From: Gordionus sp. m RMFG-2023
Taxonomy: Eukaryota; Nematomorpha; Gordioida; Chordodea; Parachordodidae
NCBI RefSeq assembly: GCF_954871325.1
Contig: NC_088779.1
Location: 29,715,752 to 29,779,751, forward strand
Direction: 5' to 3'
DNA length: 64,000 nt
Shown: positions 12,807 to 23,524 of the stretch, in pieces
How positions within the stretch are numbered: the first letter of the stretch is position 1
Layout: every line of letters starts with the position of its first letter
Position numbers and translations under genes: made by a program
Notes under the pieces: generated by a model
What the model saw: the letters and a program-made list of their open reading frames with translations, nothing else
The model's database searches: none
Told to the model about the DNA's origin: nothing

Positions 12807-13251
12807 GAATTCAGACAATATATAAAATCTTCAATTTACATTTTTTTATATAGTTATTGGGTATTCTGAATTCAAAATATATAAAATCTACCATTTACAT
12901 TTTTTGTTATATACGTTATTGGGTATTCTGAATTCAAAATATATAAAATCTTCAATTTACATTTTTTATAATAATATAGTTATTGGCAGAGTTGACTTAA
13001 GTGGATCTAGATACAAGTATCTTAGATCCTGTATCTAGATATAAAAATGTAATATCTGTATCTGTATCTAGATAGATTTTTGATATAAAATATCGGTATC
13101 TAGATATTATTTTAGACGATGTATCTGTATCTAGATCCATTTAAAAAGTATCTTTTAACAACTCTGGTTATTGGGTATTCTGAATTCAAAATATATAAAA
13201 TCTACCATTTACATTTTTTTTATATAGTTATTGGGTAAATGGCTAAATCTT
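12807..13251. repeat. Tandem repeat of a unit of about 62 bp, four copies
   Basis: Units contain gaattcaaaatatataaaat, a run (t)acatttttt and gttattgggtattct; the gaattc landmark recurs at 12807, 12868, 12930 and 13182. The gap between the third and fourth copies is filled by a hAT-type element. The right inverted arm has only one related unit (about 34845-34895), so the tandem growth happened after the duplication, or was lost on the right. Confidence 0.8.
12987..13166. mobile_element. Small non-autonomous hAT element (MITE) with perfect 8-bp target-site duplication
   Basis: It begins cagagttgactt and ends with the complement of CAGAGTTGTTAAAAGATAC. It is flanked on both sides by gttattgg (12979-12986 and 13167-13174), the 8-bp duplication expected of hAT transposases. 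It is 180 bp and has no coding frame. It is filled with repeats of atctagata and gtatctgtatctaga, which suggest subterminal transposase-binding repeats. The terminus matches the broken hAT at 10072-11619, a plausible source family for the transposase that moved it. Confidence 0.88.
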
Positions 13252-14126
13252 CAGGCCCTTGCCGAATAAAATCCGTTAATTAAAGCGTTAAATTGGAGCC
13301 TCTATCTTTTTAAGAATAACCCCGAAAAGCTTGAATGATATTCGGACTTGGTCTAGCCGATTTATTTAGCCGGATAAAAATATATTTGGTTTGAAGAAGT
13401 TTAAAATTTAAAATTTTTCGTAAAATTAAAAAAAAATAATTATAAGATGATCTTTTAATTTAAGTTATATATTTTATTTTAAAAAAAATAAAAATGTTTT
13501 TCTTCAACATTTTTCTTTCAAGTTTTATAAAAGTAAACGTGTTATTTTAATTTTTTTTGTAAACAAAATATTTTTATCTGAAAGCGTTTTATTTTTAATT
13601 TTAATCGTCAACATGTTATGTTTCATTAAATCATCAACACACCGAAAAAATAATAATTAATAAACTTAATTTTAAAAATATAAAAAATAAACCTAAATTT
13701 TAATAATTAGTTTTTAAAATTATAGATGAATTAAATTTATAAATATTTTTTTTAAAAAAAATTTATAAATAACTAAAAAATTAATTAATAAACAACTTCA
13801 AAAATATTAAAAAAAAACATGCTGATAGTTGAGGATAATCATGTTAATGGCAGTTTAAAAAATAATGTGTTCAAGAGATAATTGTCGATATTATAGCTAA
13901 GAAATTTTGTAAAGTAGCTTGTATAAAGATATTCTATAAATCCCACAATGTTAAAAATTTAACATAGTCTGTAAGAGAAAATTGGCTAGGTTAAATTGAC
14001 TCCAATTAAAAGCACTCCAAAAACAAATATTTATATGTGGTTTGAAAATGAGATGAATATAACTAAAATAATAAACTAATCTTTAATTTAAAATTAGAAA
14101 GATTAGTAAAAGAGATTTATTTTTTC

Positions 14127-14341
14127 TTATTTCTTGACGTTTTTAAGCTTTAATGATAGAATAATAAATGCATGTCTTTCAACTCCCCGGAAAATAAATG
14201 AAGACACCCAATATTCTTTAATTTGCATAAATGTCTTATTTATACCATTAGGATCTATAGGATTTTTATTATCAAGAAAATATATCACATCTGATCCTGT
14301 CGAGTCGATAATAATAGTGTCGTACATTTGGAATATATGAA
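14127..14341. other. Unrecognised segment open in both strands
   Basis: Both strands stay open for about 70 codons directly before the LINE starting near 14342. The plus frame reads from TFLSFNDRIINACL; the minus frame contains STGSDVIYFLDNKNP. Base composition is less A+T-biased than its surroundings. I do not recognise either protein. It may be a fragment of another mobile element or of a host exon. Confidence 0.3.
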
Positions 14342-16640
14342 AGAAAGCAAGAGACAACTACAAAAGGCATCATGGTGCTTTGGATATGGAGAAAGAAATG
14401 ATAAAGGAGAGCATTTACTGAAATTTGCTCAAGCCTTTGACCTTGCCTTAATCAACATCTACTATAGGAAAAATGACAGTAATTTATAAAATATGAAAGT
14501 GATACAAGGAAAATACAGATAAATTACATATTAATCTCTCGCAGAAGATTAAAAGATGTAATAGACCGCAAAGTCATCCCAGGAGAAAATATTGTCGCGC
14601 TACACAAGTTACTAGTCATGGATTTACACCTCACAAATAAATCCACTCTAAACAAGATAAAATTAACCATGCATCGATAAATTAAAAACAATGACAGAGC
14701 CCTTGAAATCAATGCAAACATTGAAACAATAGATTCCTGACAAGTCAGTGAAAGGACAGACCTTTCATCCAGATTAATAGACACTGCCAAATCAACACTA
14801 GGCTTGACAAGGGGAAGTAACAAATCATACAAAGAACTATGGTGGTGGAATGAAGAGGTACAAACAACTATAAAGGAGAAAAAAGCCCTATATAAAATAT
14901 GGTACAAATCCAAAAACCCAGATGACAAGACAAATTACAAAAAATCCAAGAGAATAGCTAAAAAAGCGGTGGCTAGGGCCAAAGCTATGGCATATGATTA
15001 CATGTATGAAGAACTACATACCAATGAAGGGCAAAATAAAATATACAGATTAGCCAAACAGCGAGAAAAGAATTCTAGGGATATAAACGGAGCTTCGAAA
15101 GTAATCAAAAATAAAGATGGGAAATTGATAATAAAGGAAAAAGAAATAATAAATAGATGGAAAAAATATTTTCAGGAGCTCCTCAACTTTAATCCCTATA
15201 TACTACATATAGATTAACACTCCCCATGTCAAAACTTTTTACAACAAATAACAGAACAAGAAATGATCACATGCCTCAAGCATATGAAAAACAACAAAGC
15301 TAAGGGTCCAGATGATATTCCATTAGAAAACCTTAAACCACTAGGAGATGATGGAATACATCTCCTCACAAATCACAAATCTGTACAATAAAATACTGGG
15401 AAATGAAGAGATCTCTCAAAAATAGAGGCAGAGCTATCTAGTTTCTATTATCAATAATAAAGGGGATCCACACAATTGTCAAAATTACAGGAGCATAAAA
15501 CTAATGTCACGCTGTCTTAAACTCTAAGAAAAATTAATATAAAAAAGGTTAAGAGACATAATCGAAATAGGAGAGACTCAGTTTGGCTTTATGTTTGGAA
15601 GGTCAATTAGGCAAATGAGTAAAAAATACAAGAAAAAGAATAAAAAGCTATACATGGTCATTCTCGATTAGAAAAGGCCTTCGAGTTCCCGAAAAATATA
15701 TAAGAATAATACAGGATATGTATATGGGCCATACAACAATGGTCCGTAGCACAACTGGTACTTCAACAGGCTTCATAATAGCCGAGGGAGTTTATCAAGG
15801 GTCGGCTCTCAGCCCACTTTTCTCCTTAACAGTAATAGATGCATTAGCATAGTCTATACCTCAAACAGTCCCGTGGAATATGATATTTGCAGATGATATT
15901 GTGATACTTGCCGAATCCAAGGATGAAATGAAAGAAAGATTAGTGAGTTGGATAAATATCTTAGAAAAGCACGGACTAAGAGTAAATAGAGAAAAGACGG
16001 AATATATGGTGATGGGAGGAGATGAAACATAGAACATATGGCAGATATCGGCAATTGAAAGCTGAAAATATTTGGGCTCCACTATGGCACAATAGAGAAA
16101 GATAAAGAGTAAAATTAATCAAAGGTGGTTAAAGTGGAGATCTTTATCTAGAGTGCTCTTTGACAAAAGAATCCCACACAAATTGAAGGGAAAAATTACA
16201 ATTCCATAGTACAACTAACTATTCTATATAGTTCGGAAACATGGCCAACCAAAGAATCAGATGAGAAAAGCCTACAAATTATGAAGATTGCTGAGGATGT
16301 TTGCTGGGGTAACAAGAAAGGATAAGGTGCGAAGTACAAGAATACTAGTAAGTTTAAAGGTAGTGCCCATTATGACTAAGATAATGGTAAACAGACTTAG
16401 GTGGCATGGGCATACAATGAGAAGGCCTATGAACTACATAGGAAATAAGGTTGAAAGTTTGGAAGTGATGGGTAAACATTAAAGAGGAAGGTCAAAACTT
16501 CAATGGGACCATAAAGTTAGAGCCAATATGAAGAAGTATATATTAGACAAACGAGATAGTATGAATAACATAAAGTGGAGAGAGATATTGAAGGAGCTCA
16601 CCACCAGAAAAAGTGAAAGCTAAAAGAGAAAAAAATAATA
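14342..16640 (+). mobile_element. RTE-type LINE, 5'-truncated and broken
   Basis: It begins inside the apurinic endonuclease (ARDNYKRHHG, matching ARDSYKRHHGG in the second copy) and continues through the linker region, open at 14804-15217 (TRGSNKSYKELWWWNEEV). The reverse transcriptase follows, with the catalytic FADD motif at about 15888-15900 (MIFADDIVILAES), and then the C-terminal region (RLRWHGHTMRRPMNYIGNKV, 16288-16482). It ends in an A-rich tail after gaaagctaaaagagaaaa. Several stops and frameshifts interrupt it, so it is dead. It retains the endonuclease-RT linker that the copy at 54-56 kb lacks. It lies in the left inverted arm with no equivalent at the corresponding point of the right arm, so it inserted after the duplication. 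Confidence 0.88.
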
Positions 16641-18061
16641 AAATATATATTTTACTTTTGCATGTGTGTAATCATGGTTAGTATGAAAATAAATAAATGA
16701 TAATTTAAACTTCATAAATAATATACAAATAAGGCAAATAGCAACATGTATTTTATATTTTTACCCGCCAAATTATGTTCATTTCGCTTGAGCCTCATGC
16801 CTGATGGATTGACAGAGGAATGGGTTCTCTCATTTATTCAAAATCGTTGCTCATCCCCTACTCTCATGATAGAAAAACTTATTTTCTCTTTCCTTTCATC
16901 TTTATAGATAAATTTTATTTAATTTCTTGTTTTATTTTTCAATTACTTTTCTTTTATTATTTTTATTTTACAAAGTATTTCCAAAGAATTGATTAACTTA
17001 AATAATCAGCTTCCTTAAATTTCTGAAATTTATTATAAATATATTAATTTTAATAAGAAAAAATATTTTGAGATCTAAATAACTTATAAAAATTTTATTA
17101 GCTGTTAACTACTTGTATTATTTATTAACAAAGGATAAACTCAAATAAAGGGGAATATCATATGGTTATGAGTTATGAATGGTTGTTTCAGAAGTTGGCG
17201 ACTAATCACATTAGATGATGAATCTCAAATATGTCCTAATAAAATGGAGATCTAAAAAGTATAATTAGACCCATTTTATTAAAAAATGAAACTCTTTAAA
17301 AAATTCATACTCAACTTCTTTATAGGTGGTCAGAAATTTTAGTTAGGTAAACATTGTATAAATAAATCAAGTAGAGTGAGATCTCATATCCAAGCTTCTT
17401 AATCCTAATTTCACTTTTTTCACGGTCCCTGCAACGCAAAATATTATAAGACATTTAATTAAATATATTTTATTTTAATTGAAACAACTATTGCCAATAA
17501 ATGTTTCTTTTTTAAAAAAAAATCATGCAAAATTATTATTAAGTTGATTGTAAAAATTAGTTCCCCAATATATATATATTTATATATTATATATAATTCA
17601 AATACAAGCGCACCTCTTTGCCGATCCGTTATACATTCTAATCTTATGAAAAATGTTTTTGTTATCCCTATCTCTCCAAATTGTATCGAAGGAATAGTTT
17701 TCCACGGGGGGCACAGCACACTCTTGGAATCGACCCAACGTTTATTTTTTTATTATCTGTGACAGAGAGAGTTTGATATTTAATAAATTCTCCACGAATC
17801 AGTTGACCATTAAAATTAAACATCTCCTTGTCATCTGAAAGAATATCAATGTGCCCGATGTCGCATGAACCTTTTAAACGTATATATATATATATATAAA
17901 TACAAAAATAAAAACATGTCTATAAATTGCTTTTTCCTTCTTTTTCTATTTCGTTATATCTTTAAATTATTTATTTTATTTTTCTTCTTTTAATAATTGC
18001 TAAAGATTCCACCGGTATGAAAATATCGCAATTAATATAATTAACATGGATCTGCAAACAG

Positions 18062-18780
18062 CAGGGATGCCGACCCGACAAAATTTTAGCCTAGGTTCGG
18101 GTTCGGGTTCGGGTTCGGGTTCGGGTTCGGGTTCGGTTTAAGGTTAGAAAAAAATAAGTGGGTTCGGTTCGGGTTCGGTTTAGGGCAATATTTTTGAACA
18201 CGGGTTTGGTTCCGGGTTCAACTCGGGTTTAAGAATTTTTTTGATAAAAAAAATATATAAATTTAAATCATAATTAAAAAAAAACTAGACATAAATTTGG
18301 TATAAAAAATAAATTTTTTTTATTTTATTTATAGGCAAAATATAGTTATAAAAATAACAAAGCAGTCATGTATCAATTTTAAAAATTTTATTTAGACGTA
18401 TTTCTTTAAATTAACAATATCCAATATAATAATTTTTACTTTGACTTTCTAATTAATATTCTTTGAGAATAAATTTAAAAAATTTTAAAACTGGAGTAAA
18501 TGAATTAAGTTGTTTAAAATTTATTAACACTTAACTTAATTAGAAATTTGAAAATATTATATCTCAATTAAATTATTAATATTTGTATTTACAATTATAC
18601 GAATATCTTAATATATGATTTTAAACAATACACTGAATCCGGTTGAACTCGGGTTCATATAAAATTCCCGGTTTCGGTTCAGAGTTTTGAAAATTTTTAA
18701 CGGGGTTCAGGTTCGGTTCGGGTTCAAATTTTTTTCTCAAAAAACCGTGTTTTATTTCCGGGTTCGGGTTCGAATTTCTG
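18062..18780. mobile_element. Non-autonomous hAT-type element with GGTTCG hexamer arrays
   Basis: It starts cagggatgccgacccg and ends gaatttctg. Flanks are gcaaacag (18054-18061) and gcgaacag (18781-18788), an 8-bp duplication with one difference. The undisrupted sequence, tgtaaacagtatgcata, is visible in the related flank near 9930, which confirms the insertion. Both ends hold many copies of ggttcg; at 18093-18140 they form a tandem array. No coding frame is seen in its 719 bp. Confidence 0.8.
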
Positions 18781-18850
18781 GCGAACAGTATACACATATT
18801 TAGAGGGTTTATTCAATCAATACTTATGGTGCTTATCTGTTTACCATTGT

Positions 18851-19208
18851 CAGCGCCTACATGACAGAATATTCACTGGAAGCCTCATAAAATAAAAAGG
18901 TAAAGAAATTTCGCATAAATTACATTTAAAAATATAGCAGAAAATTATCTAGTTTTAATTTTTATTTAAAGAAAGTAATATGGTCATTATTATATATCAT
19001 TATATAGATTTGATAGATGGTATATCAAATAAAATTTACATTTTTATAGGAATATATTTCGCAATATTTCATTTAAAAATTTAATTGATAACCAACCCAC
19101 CCCCCTAATATTTTTCAACACCCCTATTTCCTGCCCTTTAGGTGCTTACCCCCTTTAAAAAATTGGAAGCAAACTGCACCTACTCCACTCCCATTCATGT
19201 AGAGGCTG
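18851..19208. mobile_element. Small non-autonomous element with CTACATGA inverted ends
   Basis: It begins cagcgcctacatgacag and ends cattcatgtagaggctg, imperfect inverted ends of about 15 bp. Flanks accattgt and accttgtt are similar but not identical, so the target duplication is only probable. A relative with clean flanks lies at 48886-49471; both contain C-rich runs before the right end. No protein is encoded. It sits in intron 5 of copy B. Confidence 0.65.
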
Positions 19209-20325
19209 ACCTTGTTAATGATTGAGATCATAAAAAAATTATTTCGTAATATTTTAAATGGAGTCGAAATTATTTTTGCAACATAAAAATCTAATCTCCT
19301 CCTTATTAACCTTTCATAACAGGTTTACTTTTTCACATTTTTTTCCCACATATAATAGAACCTTTATATTAGTAACTTGCAATTTATACATAATTATTAA
19401 AGCCTGAGGAGTTTATCCTGCATGTCTTGAAAACCAGAGGATTGGGAAACAGATATTCGGGCTGGATTTCCATAAACCAAGTTATCTTAATCTTTTGTAA
19501 CCCGCAAGTCAGTTATAGGCGTAATAATTTTTGTTCGTAGAATAAGGCGTTAAATCAAAATCATCGCGTACTTGACGATCCGTTCGTTTTTCCGCAATTA
19601 TACCATCGGATTCAGTAGTCTTCAATCTTGCGAGATTTATATATGCATATGAATTTCAGAATGCATAAAATAACCACCTAACCTATAAAATTCGAGACAA
19701 AATTACGTATATAATATCGATTAAGCACGCGCATGAGAAAAGTATACATATTGCGTGGTTTTTTCTGTTAAATATTACCAGTAAATCTAAAGTCAGCTCC
19801 CAAGATATATATATATATAATACCAACCAATTACCCGGTATAATCCATCTATTGTGAGATTTAAAAAAAAATTTTAACCTGTAATGTTTGACCATAAATT
19901 GGCTTCATTTTTACGCTCGAGTAAAATGAGTTTAATTTTGTGGGAAACTTTTCCGAGATAATGGAAACCTTTAAAAGTGTGTCATTCACGTTTTCCATAT
20001 AAACGTCGGATCGCAGTATTAAGGGTTGTGAGTAAATCACTTTGAAACCTCTTTCAACTTTAATATCCGTCTTATTGTACACATAAAAAGATTCTAGATT
20101 TTTCTCCAAAGTATATATCATTTTATTAAACATAATTTAGCCGATAATAATATTAAATTCCTACTCTCTCTATCAACATATTGTCTCCCTCTATCTACTT
20201 TAACTTATATGGCATAAAATTTTAATCAGGCCCCGAATTTTATATATAGGAACTAAGTTTTAATGCATTGAAATAAAAAATAAATTGTTTTTTTTCCAAA
20301 TCAAAAGTTAATTGCGGGAATAAAA

Positions 20326-20729
20326 CGGTAGCTACGGGGGTGGTTTTCGGGTTTGGACCCCTCCCAGAGCAAATTTTTTTTAAAGATTTTTCGTTAAAAG
20401 ACTTAAAAGTGACTTTATATCAAATAAATACCATTAATATTTATATTTTTTGGTTATGGTGTTTGTGAAAGGATAATATATTACTATTGAAATTATTCTG
20501 GGTAGTATTATTATAAAGTCATTGAGAATAATCTACCAAATTATAATAACATATTATTGATGCATTTAAAAAATATATTTATTATATATTATCGAAGATA
20601 TGAAGATAAACCCTGCCGAAGGATGAGCAAAAGGGCTGAAGGCCCGTTAAAGAGGGTTTGGGGGCTTCGCCCCTCAGACTTTTATATGTATGGACCCCCT
20701 CTAAGGATAATTTCTAGCTACACCACTGA
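20326..20729. mobile_element. Small hAT-related element (GTAGCTA ends)
   Basis: The left end reads cggtagctacgggggtgg and the right end is the complement of CAGTGGTGTAGCTAGAAAT. Sequence near the right end (ctgccgaa, then gggcttcgcccc) matches the 3' ends of the hAT copies at 36.5 and 57.8 kb. It sits directly at the inner boundary of the left inverted arm, at the point where copy B loses its 5' exons. Confidence 0.6.
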
Positions 20730-20844
20730 ACATGTGTTGCGAGCAGGATTTAGGTAGAAAAATAATTGATTTAAGGAATATTTAGAGCAGTAAAATACAA
20801 ACTTAAAAGGTTATAAAATTAAACCCAGAAGATTGCAGGCGAGA

Positions 20845-21295
20845 AAAATGCCTTTTCCACTTAAATCGAGATGGAGTTGGAGAGGTTGGTGAATAAGGGA
20901 GTATTGATAAAGGTGAACAAAGTAAAAAAAATGGTGTAAGCTGTATTAGCCAACCGTTAATGTATGAAAGACGGATTGAACCATTAGAATATGTGCCGAT
21001 ATTAAAGTAACTATTTACACAGCACAGGTGAAGGATCATCATATAATCTCAAAGTTAGATGATTTATTGGCAAAGATTGGTGGAGGACAGAAATATTCAA
21101 TGTTGGATTAAAGATTCTTATATCCAAATGTATTCAGGAGAAGTCACATTGACAATAACAACTCATATTTAAATTTACTAGGATATAATTTGAACTATTA
21201 GTATCACCTACTATTTCAAAGATTTATGGATAACTTATTAAAATCATGTCCGATGACGAACGTTTATTTGGACGACATTATCATCAATGGCAAAT
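20845..21295 (+). mobile_element. Fossil Ty3/gypsy-type LTR retrotransposon fragment (reverse transcriptase part)
   Basis: Short pieces resemble the Ty3/gypsy reverse transcriptase: a region like ELERLVNKGVL near the start, one like the segment before the catalytic centre, and one like the VYLDDI box near 21260-21285. It is heavily broken, with many interruptions, and no long terminal repeats, gag or integrase are seen nearby. It is an old relic. Confidence 0.55.
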
Positions 21296-22124
21296 ATGAA
21301 AATTTTAAATGCAGAATTTAAAAATGGTACTCGACCTATTACAAAGCTAAAAATATTGAAAGTGTCAGTGAAATTTTGGTAGGATAAAATGATTAAAAAA
21401 ACTAATTTTTTTGGCTGCAATCAGCAATGTATAATATCAAGTTATAGTATATTTATAAAAGATAAACATTGAAAGAAAGGTTGATATTAAGCAAATTTAA
21501 AAAGAAACAAAAAATATAGCAAGAGTTTAAAGGAGTTCATTTTTTTATAATAAAAGATTAACATATCTAAATAAAGTTCAGAAAGATTGTTTGATGTCTA
21601 AATTTTTTTTTTATAAAAAGTATCCAAAGTTACTTTAAAAAAAATAGTATTTAATAACGCGCTACCTTTTTTTTGATGAAAATATTGTAAACTTCTCTGT
21701 AAAATTTGATAATGTACCTTTTTTTTTCTTATAAGCTAGTTTTATTTTAAGAAATATTGCAATATCAGAGTTGTAATAATACTTGTTATACCTTTATTAT
21801 ATATATATGTTGTAATCCATATTAAATCAACCAAGAATAGCCCATTCTCAACCCGACCCTCTTCGATTTTTTAAAATTTTTTTATTTTGGTAGAGTATAT
21901 ACACTAACTAATAAATATGTAAAATTTTACCTTTCAAATCGGCTTATTTCATGAGAAATGGCCATCTTTAGAAATGCGGAAATTCCCAAATAGACTATAT
22001 TGAATTATTAAATATCTCAAAAAGTAATTAAGCTAAAGACATAATTTAAATTTTATTAAATAGTTCTAGAATAGCCCTTTAATATGATATAAAATTTATT
22101 TTATTGAGAAAAGTCTATTACTTA

Positions 22125-22220
22125 AAACCGGAAATAGAAAACCAGAAATAGAAAACCAGAAATAGAAAACCAGAAATAGAAAACCAGAAATAGAAAACCA
22201 GAAATAGAAAACCGGAAATG
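22125..22220. repeat. 14-bp minisatellite, about seven units
   Basis: The unit ccagaaatagaaaa repeats head to tail; the outermost units carry ccggaaat instead. There are no spacers, so this is a simple minisatellite. Confidence 0.92.
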
Positions 22221-23330
22221 GCTATAAAATAAAAATTGCTCTTTTTGTCTTTAAATTTTTTTTTACAGATAGTCATTAACCTCTTAATATTTGTACAAAA
22301 TCCTTGATTGGGGACTAGTACTGTGCCAATAGTTATTACACTTTAAATATATGTACTATGGCTTAAATCCTATCTTATACCAAATGTATAGTAATTTACG
22401 AAACAAATAAAAAGAAAATTCGTTGATCGGGTCTGATATATTTTTTAATAAATTATTCGGGCCGTGTTTGTAAAATTAGACCCTATGTAGATCACTAGTA
22501 GACATTGTGCCATATTTAACACATAAGTTTAGCTATTTTATTTTAGAAAGATAATAATTGTAAAAATATTTATAACTTTATTTATAGCTAATTATTTATA
22601 TTACACGAATAACAATTGGAAATTAATATAGTGATAAACATATTAATTAAATAATATCATACATTAAATAATCTAATGAATTAGAAAAAAATTTGACTTT
22701 CATTTTTCTTCCATTGGAATAAATGAATGATATTTTTGTGTCCCGTGTTTGGCCGTTAAAAAATCTATTTTCGAGAGGTTCCATTCTTAAATCAATGTTG
22801 CTGATAAATACGTAATTAATCCCCGGGATATTAATTCTCGCATAAATCCTTAGGAGTTAGTATATGATTTTCATAAGGACTTTGCAGGCTTGTTCTAGCC
22901 GCCAACTTCTTAGTAATTCCCCTTAAACTATCACAAGGAATTTTGCCATGTGCAGCGAAAAATGTCATTCTGCCTTGATCCCAAAATCATTATAATGGTT
23001 GTAGAGGTTTACAAAGCTTTTTTTGTTTTTTTATACTGGGTAACAGCTTTATCATAAAAATAAAAAATTATTGAAATCTTATCAAATCTTTCTTTCAAGA
23101 ATAGAATTACTTTTATTTGAAATAAATAAAAGGAACAAGTCTTGTGTTTTAGACAATCTGATATAATCACGTACCTTACATGTCTTCTATGTATTTTTTT
23201 TAAGTTATATAATATAAAAAATTTATATTAATAAAAATTCAAGATAAATTTAAAAGAAGTTTCTAAAGTACCCTGCAAAGTTGTTTACCATTTACAGTGT
23301 GGGTATTATTCGCAAGCTGTAATACATTTC

Positions 23331-23419
23331 AAGAGAAGAGAAGAGAAGAAGAAGAGAAGAGAAGAGAAGAGAAGAGAAGAGAAGAAGAAGAGAAGAGAAG
23401 AAGAAGAAGAGAAGAGAAG
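23331..23419. repeat. Purine (GAAGA)n simple repeat
   Basis: About 90 bases contain only A and G on the plus strand, in alternating gaaga and gaagaa units. Such mirror-symmetric purine tracts can form triplex DNA. It lies just before the inner boundary of the C block. Confidence 0.92.
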
Positions 23420-23524
23420 TAAATCGAATTTTAAAAAACATCCCCCTCGGAAAATGATTTAAAATTAAATGATTCCCTAAACCCCATGAATCCCGTATCC
23501 CAATACGACAAATACGAAGCATAG

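Larger units (their letters stand above)
12170..14050. repeat. Outer part of the left inverted-repeat arm (partner 33.83-35.35 kb)
   Basis: Several landmarks match in reverse complement with the right arm: 12480-12560 with 35035-35125, 12820-12880 with 34845-34890, 13620-13700 with 34080-34200, and 13810-14010 with 33840-34025 (for example attgactccaattaaa). This is the 3' flank of copy B, duplicated with the gene. The 62-bp tandem repeat and the small hAT element inside it are later additions on this arm only. Confidence 0.72.
17598..20103 (-). pseudogene. Copy B: truncated ligand pseudogene, exons 4-6
   Basis: Exon 4 (19879-20103, 225 bp) is open and close to gene D exon 4. Exon 5 (about 19417-19619) keeps the AEKR site but lacks 14 bases just before the first mature cysteine, giving a frameshift. 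Its GT donor has become AT. Exon 6 (17598-17870) is nearly identical to gene D exon 6 except for one extra C in a run just after the CC pair, which shifts the frame and brings an early stop. Exons 1-3 are absent because the duplicated block ends in intron 3. Two hAT-type elements lie in intron 5. The extra C in a homopolymer could be an assembly error, but the 14-base loss, the lost donor and the missing exons make this copy non-functional in any case. Confidence 0.85.
16823..20300. repeat. Inner part of the left inverted-repeat arm (partner 31.40-33.44 kb)
   Basis: The boundary gaggaatgggttctctcatt near 16823 matches the complement near 33440, and ggaataaaac near 20320 matches the complement near 31405. 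Between them lie copy B exons 4-6 here and gene D exons 4-6 there, with shared introns. The left arm is about 1.4 kb longer, largely because of two hAT-type elements in the intron between exons 5 and 6. Exon 6 is very similar in the two arms, roughly nine bases in ten or better by eye, so this duplication is younger than the A-C pair. Confidence 0.85.
21300..23520. other. A+T-rich stretch without genes
   Basis: No protein-like frame is recognised. Near 21600-21680 and 21762-21790 are short pieces like the hAT element at 10-11.6 kb (gcgctacc and cagagttgtaataatac), probably a remnant. It also holds the 14-bp minisatellite at 22125 and the purine repeat at 23331. Confidence 0.45.

Noticed and set aside
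14524-14928. 134-codon open frame on the minus strand
   Set aside because: Antisense to the RTE LINE; no motif of its own.
17459-17719. Open frame of 86 codons on the minus strand, with a near copy at 32520-32747 on the plus strand
   Set aside because: Both are alternative-frame readings over the last ligand exon and its 3' flank. They are similar only because the two arms are duplicates.
18093-18140. Telomere-like TTCGGG repeat
   Set aside because: It is short, lies inside a bounded element with target duplications, and the hexamer is not a common animal telomere repeat.
22125-22220. CRISPR-like regular repeats
   Set aside because: The 14-bp units are directly adjacent without spacers, in a eukaryotic sequence.
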